Origin: Verrucomicrobium sp. | Lineage (GTDB): Bacteria; Verrucomicrobiota; Verrucomicrobiia; Methylacidiphilales; GAS474 | Length of the DNA: 64,000 nt | Direction of reading: 5' to 3' | Assembly: GCA_028283855.1 (NCBI GenBank) | Contig: JAPWJX010000004.1 | Span: forward strand, 62,001-126,000 | Shown here: one piece after another, positions 1-8,706 of the stretch | How positions within the stretch are numbered: position 1 is the stretch's first letter | How the letters are laid out: each line of letters starts with the position of its first letter | Notes under the pieces: model-generated | The model's database searches: none | What the model was told of the DNA's origin: nothing | The model's input: the letters and a program-made list of their open reading frames with translations, nothing else | Position numbers and translations under genes: made by a program

Positions 1-1
1 C

Positions 2-523
2 GGCCTGGGCACGGCCAATACCTTCACCACGAATCAAACGGTGACCGGCACGGTGACGGCGACGTCTTTCAGCGGCAGTGGCGCGGGCCTCACGAGCATC
101 CCTTCCGCAGCTGTGCTGGGAGCGACCGGCGGGTCGAGTGCGGCTGCGGGATGTATTGGGGAATATGTGAGCAGTTCCGGGACGGTATCCCTAACCTCCG
201 CGGTCACGGCGAATGTGACGAGCGTGACGCTGACTCCGGGCGACTGGGAGGTGATGGGAAACGTGGAATTCACATTTACCGGCACGGTCACCTCCCTTAC
301 GGCCGGGATTTATACGACATCCTCTGGCTTTCCGGCCTATTCCTCCCCGGGTTTCGTTAGCCACCAAGCCATTTCAATCGCCAATTCCTTTTGGTCGTTT
401 CCCACGGGCTTGACCCGGTTCCTGGTAACTACGAACACCGTTGTTTATCTGAATGTGGCGGACAGTTTTTCCTCGGGCACCTCGACAGCCTACGGAACCA
501 TCCAGGCTCGCCGCATGCGCTAG
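2..523 (+). CDS. C-terminal part of a tail-fibre-like repeat protein (5' truncated by window edge)
   Basis: The frame is open from base 2 and ends at TAG 521-523, so the gene starts before the window. The visible 173 residues begin with a Thr/Ser/Gly-rich stretch containing NQTVTGTVTATSFSGSGAGL. Repeats of this type occur in phage tail fibres and in bacterial surface or tail-collar proteins. The protein ends in a beta-rich region with a basic tail (GTIQARRMR), a typical end for phage structural proteins. I infer a surface or tail-fibre role. No other phage gene is visible to the right, and the part that would identify the family lies outside the window. Confidence 0.55.
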   Translation, partial: GLGTANTFTTNQTVTGTVTATSFSGSGAGLTSIPSAAVLGATGGSSAAAGCIGEYVSSSGTVSLTSAVTANVTSVTLTPGDWEVMGNVEFTFTGTVTSLTAGIYTTSSGFPAYSSPGFVSHQAISIANSFWSFPTGLTRFLVTTNTVVYLNVADSFSSGTSTAYGTIQARRMR

Positions 524-648
524 ATCAGGAGAAGCCATGTTCTCTACGGGTGAGCCGTCTTACATGAATATATAATTGATGGTTAATGGGTTGCGTGTTT
601 GGCGGGGAGGGGAGGGCGGTTCTTTGCTATAGTGGCCCTTCTCTTTTT

Positions 649-1554
649 ATGGAAGCCAAGCCCGCTCCGCTGGACCTGACGGTCCGCGTTGGCTGCGACT
701 TCGTCTATGAGACGACGCAGCCCACCCCCATTCTCCTGGTCCTCAAGCCGCGCATCGCGGAGAACCAGGTCATTCAGGAGGAAAAACTCTCCTTCGGCCC
801 CGGCCTGCCGCCGCACGAGTTTGAGGACATCTGCGGCAATATCACCTACCGCTGCGTGCTGGCGCCGGGGCGCAACGAGATCCGGCACGACGCGATCGTG
901 GCCGTCTCCTCCCAGCCGGAGAACCTGGAGGTGGACGACCACCCGGTGCCGGTGGAGCAGCTGCCGCCGGAGCTGCTGCGCTACACGCTGCCCAGCCGCT
1001 ACTGCGATTCGGACAAGCTGCTCGACTTTGCCTGGAGCCAGTTTGGCGGCGTGCCGCACGGCCTCCGGCGCGTGCAGGCGATCTGCGACTGGGTGCACGA
1101 GAATATCGAATACCGCTTCGGCTCCGGCCGGGCGGACATCTCCGCCTCCGAGGTCATTCACCGCGGCTACGGCGTCTGCCGGGACTTCGCCCATTGCGGC
1201 ATCGCGCTCTGCCGGGCTTTCAACATGCCCGCGCGCTACGTCACCGGCCACTTGCCGGACATCGGCTACATCGACCCCGGCGTGCCGATGGACTTTCACG
1301 CGTACATGGAGGTCTACCTGGGGCAGCGGTGGTACACTTTCGATCCCCGTTACAACGTGCCGCGCATCGGCCGGGTGAAGGTGGCGCACGGCCTCGACGC
1401 GGTCGACGGCGCTTTCTCCACCATCTACGGCCAGGCTAAGCTGACTTACTTCGAGGTGTGGGCCTACCAGGTCCGCTCCGGGGAGGTTTCCATCGGCGAC
1501 CCGATCGACCTTTCCCGCCGCCTGGACGGGACGGTCGAGGTCCGTTACGCCTGA
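649..1554 (+). CDS. Transglutaminase-like cysteine protease family protein
   Basis: A 301-residue cytoplasmic-looking protein without a signal peptide. An N-terminal beta domain (about residues 8-100) precedes a transglutaminase-like papain-fold domain. The catalytic triad is visible as Cys177 in GVCRDFAH, His217 in DFHAYMEVY and Asp232 in FDPR. Bacterial members act as proteases or amide hydrolases; the substrate is unknown. The ATG at 649 is preferred because the upstream in-frame extension has no family similarity. A possible -10 (TATAGT, 628-633) lies 15 bases before it. The 3' end overlaps the convergent glycosyltransferase gene by 10 bp. Confidence 0.85.
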   Translation: MEAKPAPLDLTVRVGCDFVYETTQPTPILLVLKPRIAENQVIQEEKLSFGPGLPPHEFEDICGNITYRCVLAPGRNEIRHDAIVAVSSQPENLEVDDHPVPVEQLPPELLRYTLPSRYCDSDKLLDFAWSQFGGVPHGLRRVQAICDWVHENIEYRFGSGRADISASEVIHRGYGVCRDFAHCGIALCRAFNMPARYVTGHLPDIGYIDPGVPMDFHAYMEVYLGQRWYTFDPRYNVPRIGRVKVAHGLDAVDGAFSTIYGQAKLTYFEVWAYQVRSGEVSIGDPIDLSRRLDGTVEVRYA

Positions 1555-2624
1555 CCGGCGTTCTTGCCTTCCTCTTCCAAAAGGCCCGCCCATTCCCGAC
1601 GCAGGGTGGCCTGGGCCAGGTCGAGCCGCTCGAGCCGGGCCGGGTCCTGCGCGTAGATGAAGCGCGGGGGCGGCGCCAGGAGGCGGCGGTGGAAGCCGGT
1701 GCCCTCCAGGTTGCGGAACTGGTCCCAGGATGCCGGGGCGTCGCTGCAGAGGAGGCCGGTGGTTTCCACCGGCGCGGGGAGGTCGTCCCGGGTGCGCGTG
1801 GGCACCTGGCGGAAAAAGGCCTCCATGCCCCGCAGATATTCGGCCTCCATCGGGGCCAGGAGGGCTTCCAGCGCCTCGGCCTCCGCCGCATAGTCCAGGA
1901 AGGGTTCCGCGCGGCCCAGGAGGGCCTGCGCCAGCGCGCGGGGTTCGGGCGGCATCTTGTCCCAGTGCTTGTTCTCCGGCTTGCCGCCGCCGAAGTGCCA
2001 GAGGCGGACCTCGGCGTCCCCGCGGTGGAGGACGCCGTTCTCCACGCGCCACTCGCCCGGATGTTCCCAGTAGGAAAGGTTGTAGAAGGCCTCTCCCTTC
2101 CCTTCCGGGATCCGGTGGTGGGGAAAGGTGGGCTCCATGCAGAGCTCCCGCAGGGAGAGTTGGTCCAGGAAGTTGCCCAGGATCGGCACGATTTGGGAAT
2201 AGATGCGCTGCATCCAGGCGTGCCAGAAGGCCTCTCCCCGGGCGGCGAGGACGCCCGCGTTGAGGACCGGCTCGCCGAGGCCGTAGGAGGTCGTGTCGGC
2301 GGTGACGGTGAGGGGCGCGGGGGACTCCAGAAGGGCGGTGAGGGGGCCCAGCACCAGCACGTCAGCGTCCAGGTAAAGGAGGTGGGGGTGGAGTTTCGCC
2401 AGCGTCGCGCCGACGATGGAGCGCAGGGAGACGATCTCCCCCGCGTGGATGATCTCCCGCTGGCGGGTGAACCAGAGGTAGAGATTCTCGTCCAGGATGT
2501 AGAAGGGGATTTCCGGGTGGAAGAGCTTGAAGGTCGCCCGGCAGCGGCGCGCCTGTTCGACGGAGGCGTCGCCCACGGCGATGCAGAACGCGGCGGTTTC
2601 GGGAAGGGCGGCCATTGACGACAT
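1545..2624 (-). CDS. Glycosyltransferase with GT8-like fold
   Basis: About 359 residues with no signal peptide. The N-terminal half is Rossmann-like and carries a DxD metal/nucleotide-sugar motif (YLDADVLVL, near residue 88), as in GT8 and related transferases that use UDP- or other NDP-sugars. Downstream sequence (TSYGLGEPVLNAGVLA) matches the acceptor-side loop of these enzymes. The C-terminal third is not recognised. An in-frame GTG lies at 2630 and another ATG at 2615; the ATG at 2624 is a compromise. The donor and acceptor sugars cannot be told from sequence. It stands alone, convergent with the transglutaminase gene. Confidence 0.7.
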   Translation of the reverse strand: MSSMAALPETAAFCIAVGDASVEQARRCRATFKLFHPEIPFYILDENLYLWFTRQREIIHAGEIVSLRSIVGATLAKLHPHLLYLDADVLVLGPLTALLESPAPLTVTADTTSYGLGEPVLNAGVLAARGEAFWHAWMQRIYSQIVPILGNFLDQLSLRELCMEPTFPHHRIPEGKGEAFYNLSYWEHPGEWRVENGVLHRGDAEVRLWHFGGGKPENKHWDKMPPEPRALAQALLGRAEPFLDYAAEAEALEALLAPMEAEYLRGMEAFFRQVPTRTRDDLPAPVETTGLLCSDAPASWDQFRNLEGTGFHRRLLAPPPRFIYAQDPARLERLDLAQATLRREWAGLLEEEGKNAGQA

Positions 2625-2708
2625 CGACACTTAAGCAAGCGCCCGCGCGGAGTACAAGCGCGCCGATTTTCATTGGGGAAGCCCGCCCCCTGCGGCAGCG
2701 TTCCGGGC

Positions 2709-3914
2709 ATGGGAAAGGAAGTCGCCATCGTGGGCGGAGGCCCGGCCGGGCTGCGCGCCGCCGAGCTGGCCGCCGAGGCGGGCCGCGCGGTGACGCTCTT
2801 TGACCGGAAGGCTTCCGTGGGGCGCAAATTTCTCGTCGCCGGAGGCGGGGGGCTCAACCTGACCCACTCGGAGCCTCTGCCCGCCTTTGCCGCCCGCTAC
2901 GGGGATCCCCGGTGGGCCTCCCTCCTGGCCGATTTTCCGCCGGAGGCCCTGCGTGCCTGGGCCGCGGGCTTGGGGGTCGAAACCTTCGTCGGCACCAGCG
3001 GCCGGGTTTTCCCGGTGGAGAAGAAGGCCGCCCCGCTTCTCCGCCGCTGGGTGGAACGGCTGCGGCGGCTGGGCGTCGCCTTTGCGCCGCACCACGCGTG
3101 GACCGGCTGGGAGCGGCTCCCCGATGGGCGGCTCCGCCTCCGTTTTCAAACCCGCACCGGTCCGGCGGAGCGGGAGGTGGACGCCGCCGTCCTGGCCCTT
3201 GGCGGGGCGTCCTGGCCGGAGACCGGCTCGGAAGGGGACTGGCCGCCCCTCCTGGAACGGGCGGGCGTCCCCGTCTCTCCCTGGCAGGCGGCCAACTGCG
3301 GCTGGCGCGTCGCCTGGCCGCCGGAGGTCCTGGTCCGCGCGGAGGGGAAGCCGCTGAAAAACGTCGCCCTTTCCGCCGGGGGGCGCCGGGTGGAGGGGGA
3401 ATGCGTCGTCACCCGCTATGGGTTGGAAGGGGGCGCCCTCTATCCCCTGGGGCCCGCGCTGCGCGCCGCGCCGGAACTGGAGATCGACCTGAAGCCGGGC
3501 CTGTCGGCGGACGCCCTGGTCCGCAAGGCCGGGACGCCGCCCCGCGCGGCGGAGGGGCTGGCCCGCCTGCTGGCGGAAAAGTGGCGTCTGGGGCCCGCCG
3601 CCGCCGCGCTTTTCGAGCGGGGCGGTCCCTATCCCGACATCGCCTCGGCCGCGTCGGGGGTGAAGGCCGTCCGGGTCCGCCTGGAAGGGCCCCAGCCGAT
3701 CGCCGAGGCGATTTCCTCCGCCGGAGGCGTCGCCTGGGAGGCCCTGGACGAAAACCTGATGCTGCGGGCCGCTCCCGGCCTCTTCGCGGCGGGGGAGATG
3801 ATCGATTGGGAAGCGCCCACGGGGGGCTATCTCCTGCAGGGCTGCTTTGCCACCGCCGCCCGGGCGGCGCGGGGCCTTCTCTCTTATCTGGGCCCGGTTA
3901 ACGAATCGGCTTGA
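2709..3914 (+). CDS. HI0933-like / BaiN-type NAD(P)/FAD-dependent oxidoreductase
   Basis: A 401-residue flavoprotein. The dinucleotide-binding GGGPAG is at residues 9-14, followed by the family-typical region VGRKFLVAGGGGLNLTHSE. The C-terminal FAD-contacting segment (LFAAGEMIDWEAPTGGYLLQ) is characteristic of the HI0933 family, in particular the subgroup annotated as TIGR03862 flavoproteins. The physiological substrate is not known; relatives reduce unsaturated bile-acid intermediates. The ATG at 2709 puts the Rossmann motif at the usual distance from the N-terminus. prs starts 35 bp downstream on the same strand. Confidence 0.88.
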   Translation: MGKEVAIVGGGPAGLRAAELAAEAGRAVTLFDRKASVGRKFLVAGGGGLNLTHSEPLPAFAARYGDPRWASLLADFPPEALRAWAAGLGVETFVGTSGRVFPVEKKAAPLLRRWVERLRRLGVAFAPHHAWTGWERLPDGRLRLRFQTRTGPAEREVDAAVLALGGASWPETGSEGDWPPLLERAGVPVSPWQAANCGWRVAWPPEVLVRAEGKPLKNVALSAGGRRVEGECVVTRYGLEGGALYPLGPALRAAPELEIDLKPGLSADALVRKAGTPPRAAEGLARLLAEKWRLGPAAAALFERGGPYPDIASAASGVKAVRVRLEGPQPIAEAISSAGGVAWEALDENLMLRAAPGLFAAGEMIDWEAPTGGYLLQGCFATAARAARGLLSYLGPVNESA

Positions 3915-3949
3915 ACGGGGGGGATGGCCCCCGCCATTCTTCCAGGCCC

Positions 3950-4900
3950 ATGGCAGGTTCCGCCCCGAAAATTTTCTCCGGCTCGGCCAACATCGATCTG
4001 GCCCAAAAGATCGCCGCCTACCTAAAGGTCCCCCTGGGGCAGGCCATGGTGACCGCCTTCCCGGACGGCGAGACCTTCGTGAAGGTCAACGAGAACATCC
4101 GCGGGTGCGACGTCTTCATCGTCCAGCCCACCTGCCCGCCGACCAACCATCACCTGATGGAGCTGCTCATCATGATCGACGCCATGCGCCGGGCCAGCGC
4201 GGCGCGCATCACGGCGGTCATCCCCTTCTACGGCTACGCCCGCCAGGACCGGAAGGATCAGCCCCGCGTCCCCATCACGGCCAAGCTGGTGGCCAACCTG
4301 CTGGTCGCCGCCGGGGCCAACCGCGTCCTGGCCATGGACCTGCACGCGCAGCAGATCCAGGGCTTCTTCGACATCCCCGTCGACCATCTCTACGCCGCGC
4401 CGATCCTCTACCGCTACCTGAAGGCGAAGAACCTGGACAACCTCGTCGTCGTCTCCCCCGACGTCGGCGGGATGAAGATGGCCACCGCCTACTCCCAGAT
4501 GCTCGACGCGGGCCTGGCCATCGTGGTCAAGCGCCGCATCAACGCCACGGAGATCGAGGCCCAGTTCATCGTCGGCGAGGTGGCGGGGAAGGACGTCCTT
4601 TTGGTCGACGACATCACGGAGACGGCGGGCACCCTCGTCGCCGCCGCGCAGATCCTGAAGGAAGCCGGGGCCCGCCGCATCTTCGCCGGCGTCTCCCACG
4701 CCGTGCTGAACGACCTGGGCGTCGAACGGCTGAAAGCCTCCTGCATCGAGGAGCTCATCACCACCAACAGCGTCCCCCCTTGCGACACCGACGGCTTCAA
4801 AGTGACCGTCCTGGACGTCTCCGAGCTGCTCGGGGAGGCCATCCGCCGCGTCTCCGAGGGCGAGTCGGTTTCCTCCCTCTTCGAACTCAACGGCAAATGA
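3950..4900 (+). CDS. prs: Ribose-phosphate pyrophosphokinase
   Basis: Makes PRPP from ribose-5-phosphate and ATP for nucleotide, His, Trp and NAD synthesis. It is 316 residues, the usual length for class I enzymes. Visible hallmarks are FPDGETFVKV near the N-terminus, the ATP-binding region FYGYARQDRKDQPR, the metal-binding DLHAQQIQGFF, and the PRPP loop LLVDDITETAGTL with Asp220 and Asp221. The first gene of a translationally coupled run: its TGA overlaps the next ATG by 4 nt (ATGA). The ATG at 3950 gives the normal N-terminus (KIFSGSAN). Confidence 0.96.
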   Translation: MAGSAPKIFSGSANIDLAQKIAAYLKVPLGQAMVTAFPDGETFVKVNENIRGCDVFIVQPTCPPTNHHLMELLIMIDAMRRASAARITAVIPFYGYARQDRKDQPRVPITAKLVANLLVAAGANRVLAMDLHAQQIQGFFDIPVDHLYAAPILYRYLKAKNLDNLVVVSPDVGGMKMATAYSQMLDAGLAIVVKRRINATEIEAQFIVGEVAGKDVLLVDDITETAGTLVAAAQILKEAGARRIFAGVSHAVLNDLGVERLKASCIEELITTNSVPPCDTDGFKVTVLDVSELLGEAIRRVSEGESVSSLFELNGK

Positions 4901-5388
4901 CCGCTTCCGACACCTCCCTCCTCTCCCTCCTTCAGGCCGACGCCCGCGCCACCCCGGAAACCCTGGCCAAGCGCCTGGGCACCACCCCGGATGAAGTCCG
5001 CGCGCAGATCGCCGACCTGGAGGCGCGCCGCGTCATCCTGGCCTACCGCGCCGTGATCGACGAGGACCGCTCCGGGCGGGACGCCGTGAAGGCCGTCATC
5101 GAGGTGAAGATCACCCCGGAGCGGGAGGGCGGCTTCGACCGCATCGCCCACCGCATCGCCAAGTTTCCGGAGGTCACCTCCTGCTTCCTCATGAGCGGCG
5201 GCTACGACCTGCTCGTCTTCATCGAGGGGAAGACGATGCGGGAGGTCGCCCTCTTCGTCTCGGAGAAGCTGGCCACCGTCCAGGGCGTCCTCTCCACCGG
5301 CACCCACTTCATGCTCAAGCCCTACAAGGAGCACGGCGTGCTCCTGGGCGCGGAGAGCGCGCCGGAGCGGCTGGCCGTCTCGCCATGA
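4897..5388 (+). CDS. Lrp/AsnC-family transcriptional regulator
   Basis: A 163-residue regulator. An N-terminal winged-helix segment (about residues 5-60, ending DLEARRVILAYRAVIDED) is followed by the RAM effector-binding domain (FPEVTSCFLMSGGYDLLVFIEGKTM, then YKEHGVLL). Members bind amino acids and regulate amino-acid metabolism genes. It overlaps prs and the following aminotransferase gene by 4 nt each. Adjacency of an Lrp protein to an aminotransferase resembles the Bacillus alaR-alaT arrangement, so control of the neighbour is likely (inference). Confidence 0.9.
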   Translation: MTASDTSLLSLLQADARATPETLAKRLGTTPDEVRAQIADLEARRVILAYRAVIDEDRSGRDAVKAVIEVKITPEREGGFDRIAHRIAKFPEVTSCFLMSGGYDLLVFIEGKTMREVALFVSEKLATVQGVLSTGTHFMLKPYKEHGVLLGAESAPERLAVSP

Positions 5389-6539
5389 CCGATTTCATTG
5401 CCGACCACGTGCGGGCCATCCCGCGGTCCGGCATCCGCGACTTCTTCGAGATCGTCCAGACCATGGACGACGTCGTCTCCCTGGGCATCGGCGAGCCCGA
5501 CTTCGTCACTCCCTGGCGCATCCGGGAGGCCGCCATCTACTCCCTGGAGCGGGGCCGCACCGGCTACACCTCCAACCTGGGCACGCCGAAGCTGCGGAAG
5601 GCCATCGCCGGCTACGTCCTGCGGCACTTCGGCGTCGAATACGACGCCCTTTCCGAGGTCCTGGTCACCGTCGGCGTCTCCGAGGCGATCGACCTGGCCC
5701 TGCGCGCCGTCCTCAATCCCGGGGACGAGGTCCTTTACCACGAGCCCTGCTACGTCTCCTACTCCCCCAGCATCGCCCTGGCCCACGGGAAGGCCGTGCC
5801 CATCGAGACCCGCGCGGAAGACGGCTTCCGCCTGAAGGCGGCGGACATCGCGGCCAAGCTCACCCCGCGCAGCAAGGTCCTCATGCTCAATTTCCCGTGC
5901 AATCCCACGGGCGCCACCCTGGGCCGCCAGGACCTGGAAGAGATCGCCGCGCTTTGCAAGGAGCGGGACCTCCTGGTCCTGACCGACGAGATCTACTCCG
6001 AGCTGACCTACGAGGGCCGCCACGCCAGCATCGCGGCCCTCCCCGGCATGCGGGAGCGCACCGTCCTCCTGCACGGATTCTCGAAGGCCTTCGCCATGAC
6101 CGGCTTCCGCATCGGCTACGCCTGCGCCCCGCAGGCCCTGACGGAGGCGATGATGAAGATCCACCAATACGGCATCCTCTGCGCCTCCATCACCAGCCAG
6201 GAGGCCGCCGCCGAGGCCCTCCAGAGCGAGGAGGAGATGCTCAAGATGAAGGAGCAATACCGCCTCCGCCGCAACTTCATGGTGAAGAGCTTCGCCGGGA
6301 TGGGCCTCCCCCCGGGCGAGCCCCACGGCGCGTTCTACCTCTTCCCCAGCGTCGCGGGGACGGGGCTCACCTCCCAGGAATTCGCCGTCCGCCTCCTGAA
6401 GGAGGAGAAAGTCGCCGCCGTGCCCGGCACCGCCTTCGGCCCCTCCGGGGAGGGGTTCCTGCGGTGCAGCTACGCCACCGCCTTCGACCAATTGGAAATC
6501 GCCGTGGAGCGGATCGCGGCGTTCGTAAAGCGGCTGTGA
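5385..6539 (+). CDS. PLP-dependent class I/II aminotransferase (AlaT/PatA-like)
   Basis: A 384-residue fold-type I aminotransferase. Signature regions are LGIGEPDFVTP near the N-terminus, NFPCNPTGATLG in the middle, TDEIYSEL carrying the PLP-pyridine Asp, and FSKAFAMTGFRIGY with the Schiff-base Lys234. The family transfers amino groups from alanine, aspartate or aromatic amino acids to 2-oxoglutarate or pyruvate; the exact donor is uncertain. The ATG lies inside the stop of the Lrp gene (ATGA) and its own stop overlaps folA (GTGA). The Lrp neighbour suggests an alanine or branched-chain role. Confidence 0.92.
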   Translation: MTDFIADHVRAIPRSGIRDFFEIVQTMDDVVSLGIGEPDFVTPWRIREAAIYSLERGRTGYTSNLGTPKLRKAIAGYVLRHFGVEYDALSEVLVTVGVSEAIDLALRAVLNPGDEVLYHEPCYVSYSPSIALAHGKAVPIETRAEDGFRLKAADIAAKLTPRSKVLMLNFPCNPTGATLGRQDLEEIAALCKERDLLVLTDEIYSELTYEGRHASIAALPGMRERTVLLHGFSKAFAMTGFRIGYACAPQALTEAMMKIHQYGILCASITSQEAAAEALQSEEEMLKMKEQYRLRRNFMVKSFAGMGLPPGEPHGAFYLFPSVAGTGLTSQEFAVRLLKEEKVAAVPGTAFGPSGEGFLRCSYATAFDQLEIAVERIAAFVKRL

Positions 6540-7000
6540 AGCTCTTCAAAGCCATCGCCGCGATGGCGGCCAACCGGGTCATCGGCCTCTCCGGCGGCGG
6601 CCTGCCGTGGCACATCCCGGACGAGTTCAAATGGTTCAAGGAGGCGACGCTGGGCCAGACCCTCGTCATGGGGCGGAAAACGTTTGAAACCCTGCCCGGC
6701 GCGCTGCCGGGACGGAAGACGGTCGTCGTCAGCCGGACGGTCCGGGAACTGCCGGGCGTGGACGTTGTCCCCAGCCTCGACGCCGTCGACCCGGAGGCCT
6801 ATCCGGGGGAAGTCTTCATCGCGGGCGGGGCGGAAATCTACCGCGCCGCGTTCCCCCGCTGCGGGGAAATCTGGCTGACCATTCTCAAGCGCGATGCGGA
6901 GGGCGACGTCCTCTTCCCCCCCTTCGAGGACCAGTTCCGCCGCGCGGAGATCCTCCGGGAGCATCCGGAATTCACCGTCTACCGCTACGTGCGGCGGTGA
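6536..7000 (+). CDS. folA: Dihydrofolate reductase
   Basis: Reduces dihydrofolate to tetrahydrofolate with NADPH. It is 154 residues, a standard chromosomal size. Motifs are AANRVIGLSGGGLPWHIPDEFKWFK (shown in part: LPWHIPDE holds the acidic catalytic residue), the NADPH-binding VMGRKTFETL, and VFIAGGAEIYR. It starts with GTG at 6536, overlapping the aminotransferase stop by 4 nt; no better ATG exists upstream in frame. The context of prs and a methyltransferase fits nucleotide and one-carbon metabolism. Confidence 0.94.
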   Translation: MKLFKAIAAMAANRVIGLSGGGLPWHIPDEFKWFKEATLGQTLVMGRKTFETLPGALPGRKTVVVSRTVRELPGVDVVPSLDAVDPEAYPGEVFIAGGAEIYRAAFPRCGEIWLTILKRDAEGDVLFPPFEDQFRRAEILREHPEFTVYRYVRR

Positions 7001-7746
7001 AGCCGGCGGAGCGCTTCACCGGACGCGCCGCCGATTACCGGCGGCACCGGCCCGGCTATCCCGCCGGGATCGCCGATCTCCTGCGGGAATGCGGCCTGCC
7101 GCCCGGCGCGCGCGTGGCCGATATCGGCGCGGGGACCGGCCTCTTCACCCGGCTCCTTTTGGAGGCGGGCTATGGGGCTGTGGCCGTCGAGCCGAATGCG
7201 GCGATGCGGGAGGCCGCCCGGGAGGAATTGCCCGGGGTGGAGATCGTCGCCGGATCGGCGGAGGCGACCGGCCTGCCCGATGCGGCCTTCGACGCCGTCA
7301 CCTCCGCCCAGGCCTTCCATTGGTTCGAGCCGGAGGCGGCCCGCCGGGAATTCTGCCGGATCGCCAAGCCGGGCGGCTGGCTCTTCCTGGTCTGGAACGA
7401 CTGGGAGAACGCGGAAGGGCCTTTCAACGGCGCGTTCCTTGATTTCATGGGTGCGCTTCGGGAGGTGAAGCGGGAGGCGCACGCGCTGGCGGAAAAGACG
7501 GACGCCGCGATGGACGGCTTCTTCGCCTCCGGCGCGGCGGAGCGCCGGTTTTTTCCCAATCCGCACGTCCTCGATTGGCCCGGCCTGCGGGGGCGTTTCC
7601 TCTCCATGTCCTACGCGCCGCGGGAGGGGGATCCGCGCCACGAGCCGTTGCTGCAAAAGCTCCGCGCCCTCTTCGACGCGCACGCCCGGGACGGCCGGGT
7701 GACGCTGGAACAGCGGACGGAGGTTTACTTCGGCCGGTTAGGCTAA
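6997..7746 (+). CDS. Class I SAM-dependent methyltransferase
   Basis: A 249-residue protein with the SAM-binding motif I VADIGAGTGLFTRLLL (from about residue 39), the acidic motif II VAVEPN, and a post-motif region FDAVTSAQAFHWFEP. The last is typical of the UbiE/YafE-like and trans-aconitate methyltransferase group. The substrate is not predictable. It starts at GTG 6997, overlapping folA by 4 nt, and ends the coupled run that began with prs. The stop overlaps the convergent oxyR stop by 4 nt. Confidence 0.85.
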   Translation: MKPAERFTGRAADYRRHRPGYPAGIADLLRECGLPPGARVADIGAGTGLFTRLLLEAGYGAVAVEPNAAMREAAREELPGVEIVAGSAEATGLPDAAFDAVTSAQAFHWFEPEAARREFCRIAKPGGWLFLVWNDWENAEGPFNGAFLDFMGALREVKREAHALAEKTDAAMDGFFASGAAERRFFPNPHVLDWPGLRGRFLSMSYAPREGDPRHEPLLQKLRALFDAHARDGRVTLEQRTEVYFGRLG

Positions 7747-8630
7747 GGCTTCGGTTTCCCTGCGCGGCAGAGTTCGACGAAGGCGGAGAAGGCGCGGCTG
7801 GGCGCCATCTGGCGGGACCAGGCCAGGCTGATCCGCCGGGAGATCCGGTCCGGCTGGAGGGAGCGCAGGAGCACCTTCCGGTGGCGGAACGCCTTGCGGG
7901 CCAGGGCCGGGACCAGGGAGACGCCCTGGCCGCCTTCCACCAACGCCACCACGGTGTCGAGCTGGGAGCTTTGGATCGAGACGTTGGGGACGAAGCCCGA
8001 CCGCTGGCAGAAGGAGATGGCCTGCCCGCGCAGGCAGTGCACGTCGTTCATCAGGATCATCGGCGCCTCCCGCAGGGCGTCCAGGGAAAGGGCGCGCGTC
8101 CTGGCCAGGCGGTGTCCCACGGGGAGGGCCAGGAGGAACTCGTCCTCGAAGAGGTCGAGCAGCTCCACCTGATCCCCGGGCGCGGGCGGGCTTAAGATCG
8201 CCAGGTCCAGGGCGCCGCTGCGGAGGGCGGCCAGAAGGTTGCCGCTCGGCTCCTCCGTCATTTCCAGCTGAAGGCCGGGGTGCCGCTTTTGCGCCCGGCG
8301 GAGGAGGTCCGGCATCAGGTAGGGGGCGATGGTCGGGATGACGCCGATCTTCAGCCGCCCCTGCACGCCTTGGGAAAAGGAGGAGGCCGCGTGGCGGACG
8401 GAGTCGACGCCGCGCAGGATCTCCTGCGCGTGCCGGTAGACGCTCTCCCCCAGCGGGGTGAGGGAGGCGCCCTTCCGCCGCCGCTGGAAGAGGGGCTCGC
8501 CCATCTCCTCCTCCAGCTTCTTGATCTGGTGGCTTAAGGTCGGCTGGGTGATGTGGCAGAGCCGGGCCGCGCGGGTGAAGCCGCGCTGGTCGGCCACGGC
8601 CACGAAATAGCGGAGCTGCTGAAGTTCCAT
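7743..8630 (-). CDS. oxyR: LysR-type hydrogen-peroxide sensor OxyR
   Basis: A 295-residue LysR-family activator. The N-terminal helix-turn-helix (QLRYFVAVADQRGFTRAA) is followed by a substrate-binding domain. The redox pair is present in HCLRGQAISFC; with the ATG at 8630 these cysteines are residues 199 and 208, the same numbers as in E. coli OxyR, which supports this start over the in-frame ATG at 8639. Peroxide forms a C199-C208 disulfide that switches the activator on (established for the family). It is divergent from the catalase gene with an OxyR-type operator between them. Confidence 0.95.
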   Translation of the reverse strand: MELQQLRYFVAVADQRGFTRAARLCHITQPTLSHQIKKLEEEMGEPLFQRRRKGASLTPLGESVYRHAQEILRGVDSVRHAASSFSQGVQGRLKIGVIPTIAPYLMPDLLRRAQKRHPGLQLEMTEEPSGNLLAALRSGALDLAILSPPAPGDQVELLDLFEDEFLLALPVGHRLARTRALSLDALREAPMILMNDVHCLRGQAISFCQRSGFVPNVSIQSSQLDTVVALVEGGQGVSLVPALARKAFRHRKVLLRSLQPDRISRRISLAWSRQMAPSRAFSAFVELCRAGKPKP

Positions 8631-8665
8631 AGGCAACATCTATGGTTAGGATGAAAACAACGTAT
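8629..8665. promoter_or_regulatory. Candidate tetrameric OxyR operator
   Basis: ATAG-N7-CTAT at 8629-8643 matches the OxyR half-operator exactly. After 7 bp, ATGA-N7-GTAT at 8651-8665 repeats the pattern with two mismatches, giving the 22-bp period of a full OxyR site. It overlaps the oxyR start codon, as expected for autoregulation. It ends 6 bp before a -10-like TATAAG (8672-8677) for the catalase gene. Confidence 0.75.
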
Positions 8666-8706
8666 TTCAACTATAAGAATCGGCAGGCCACGCTGGAGGC
8701 CGACTT

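Noticed and set aside
1-523. A prophage at the left edge
   Set aside because: Only one tail-fibre-like fragment is seen, followed by ordinary chromosomal genes with no integrase, capsid or lysis genes.
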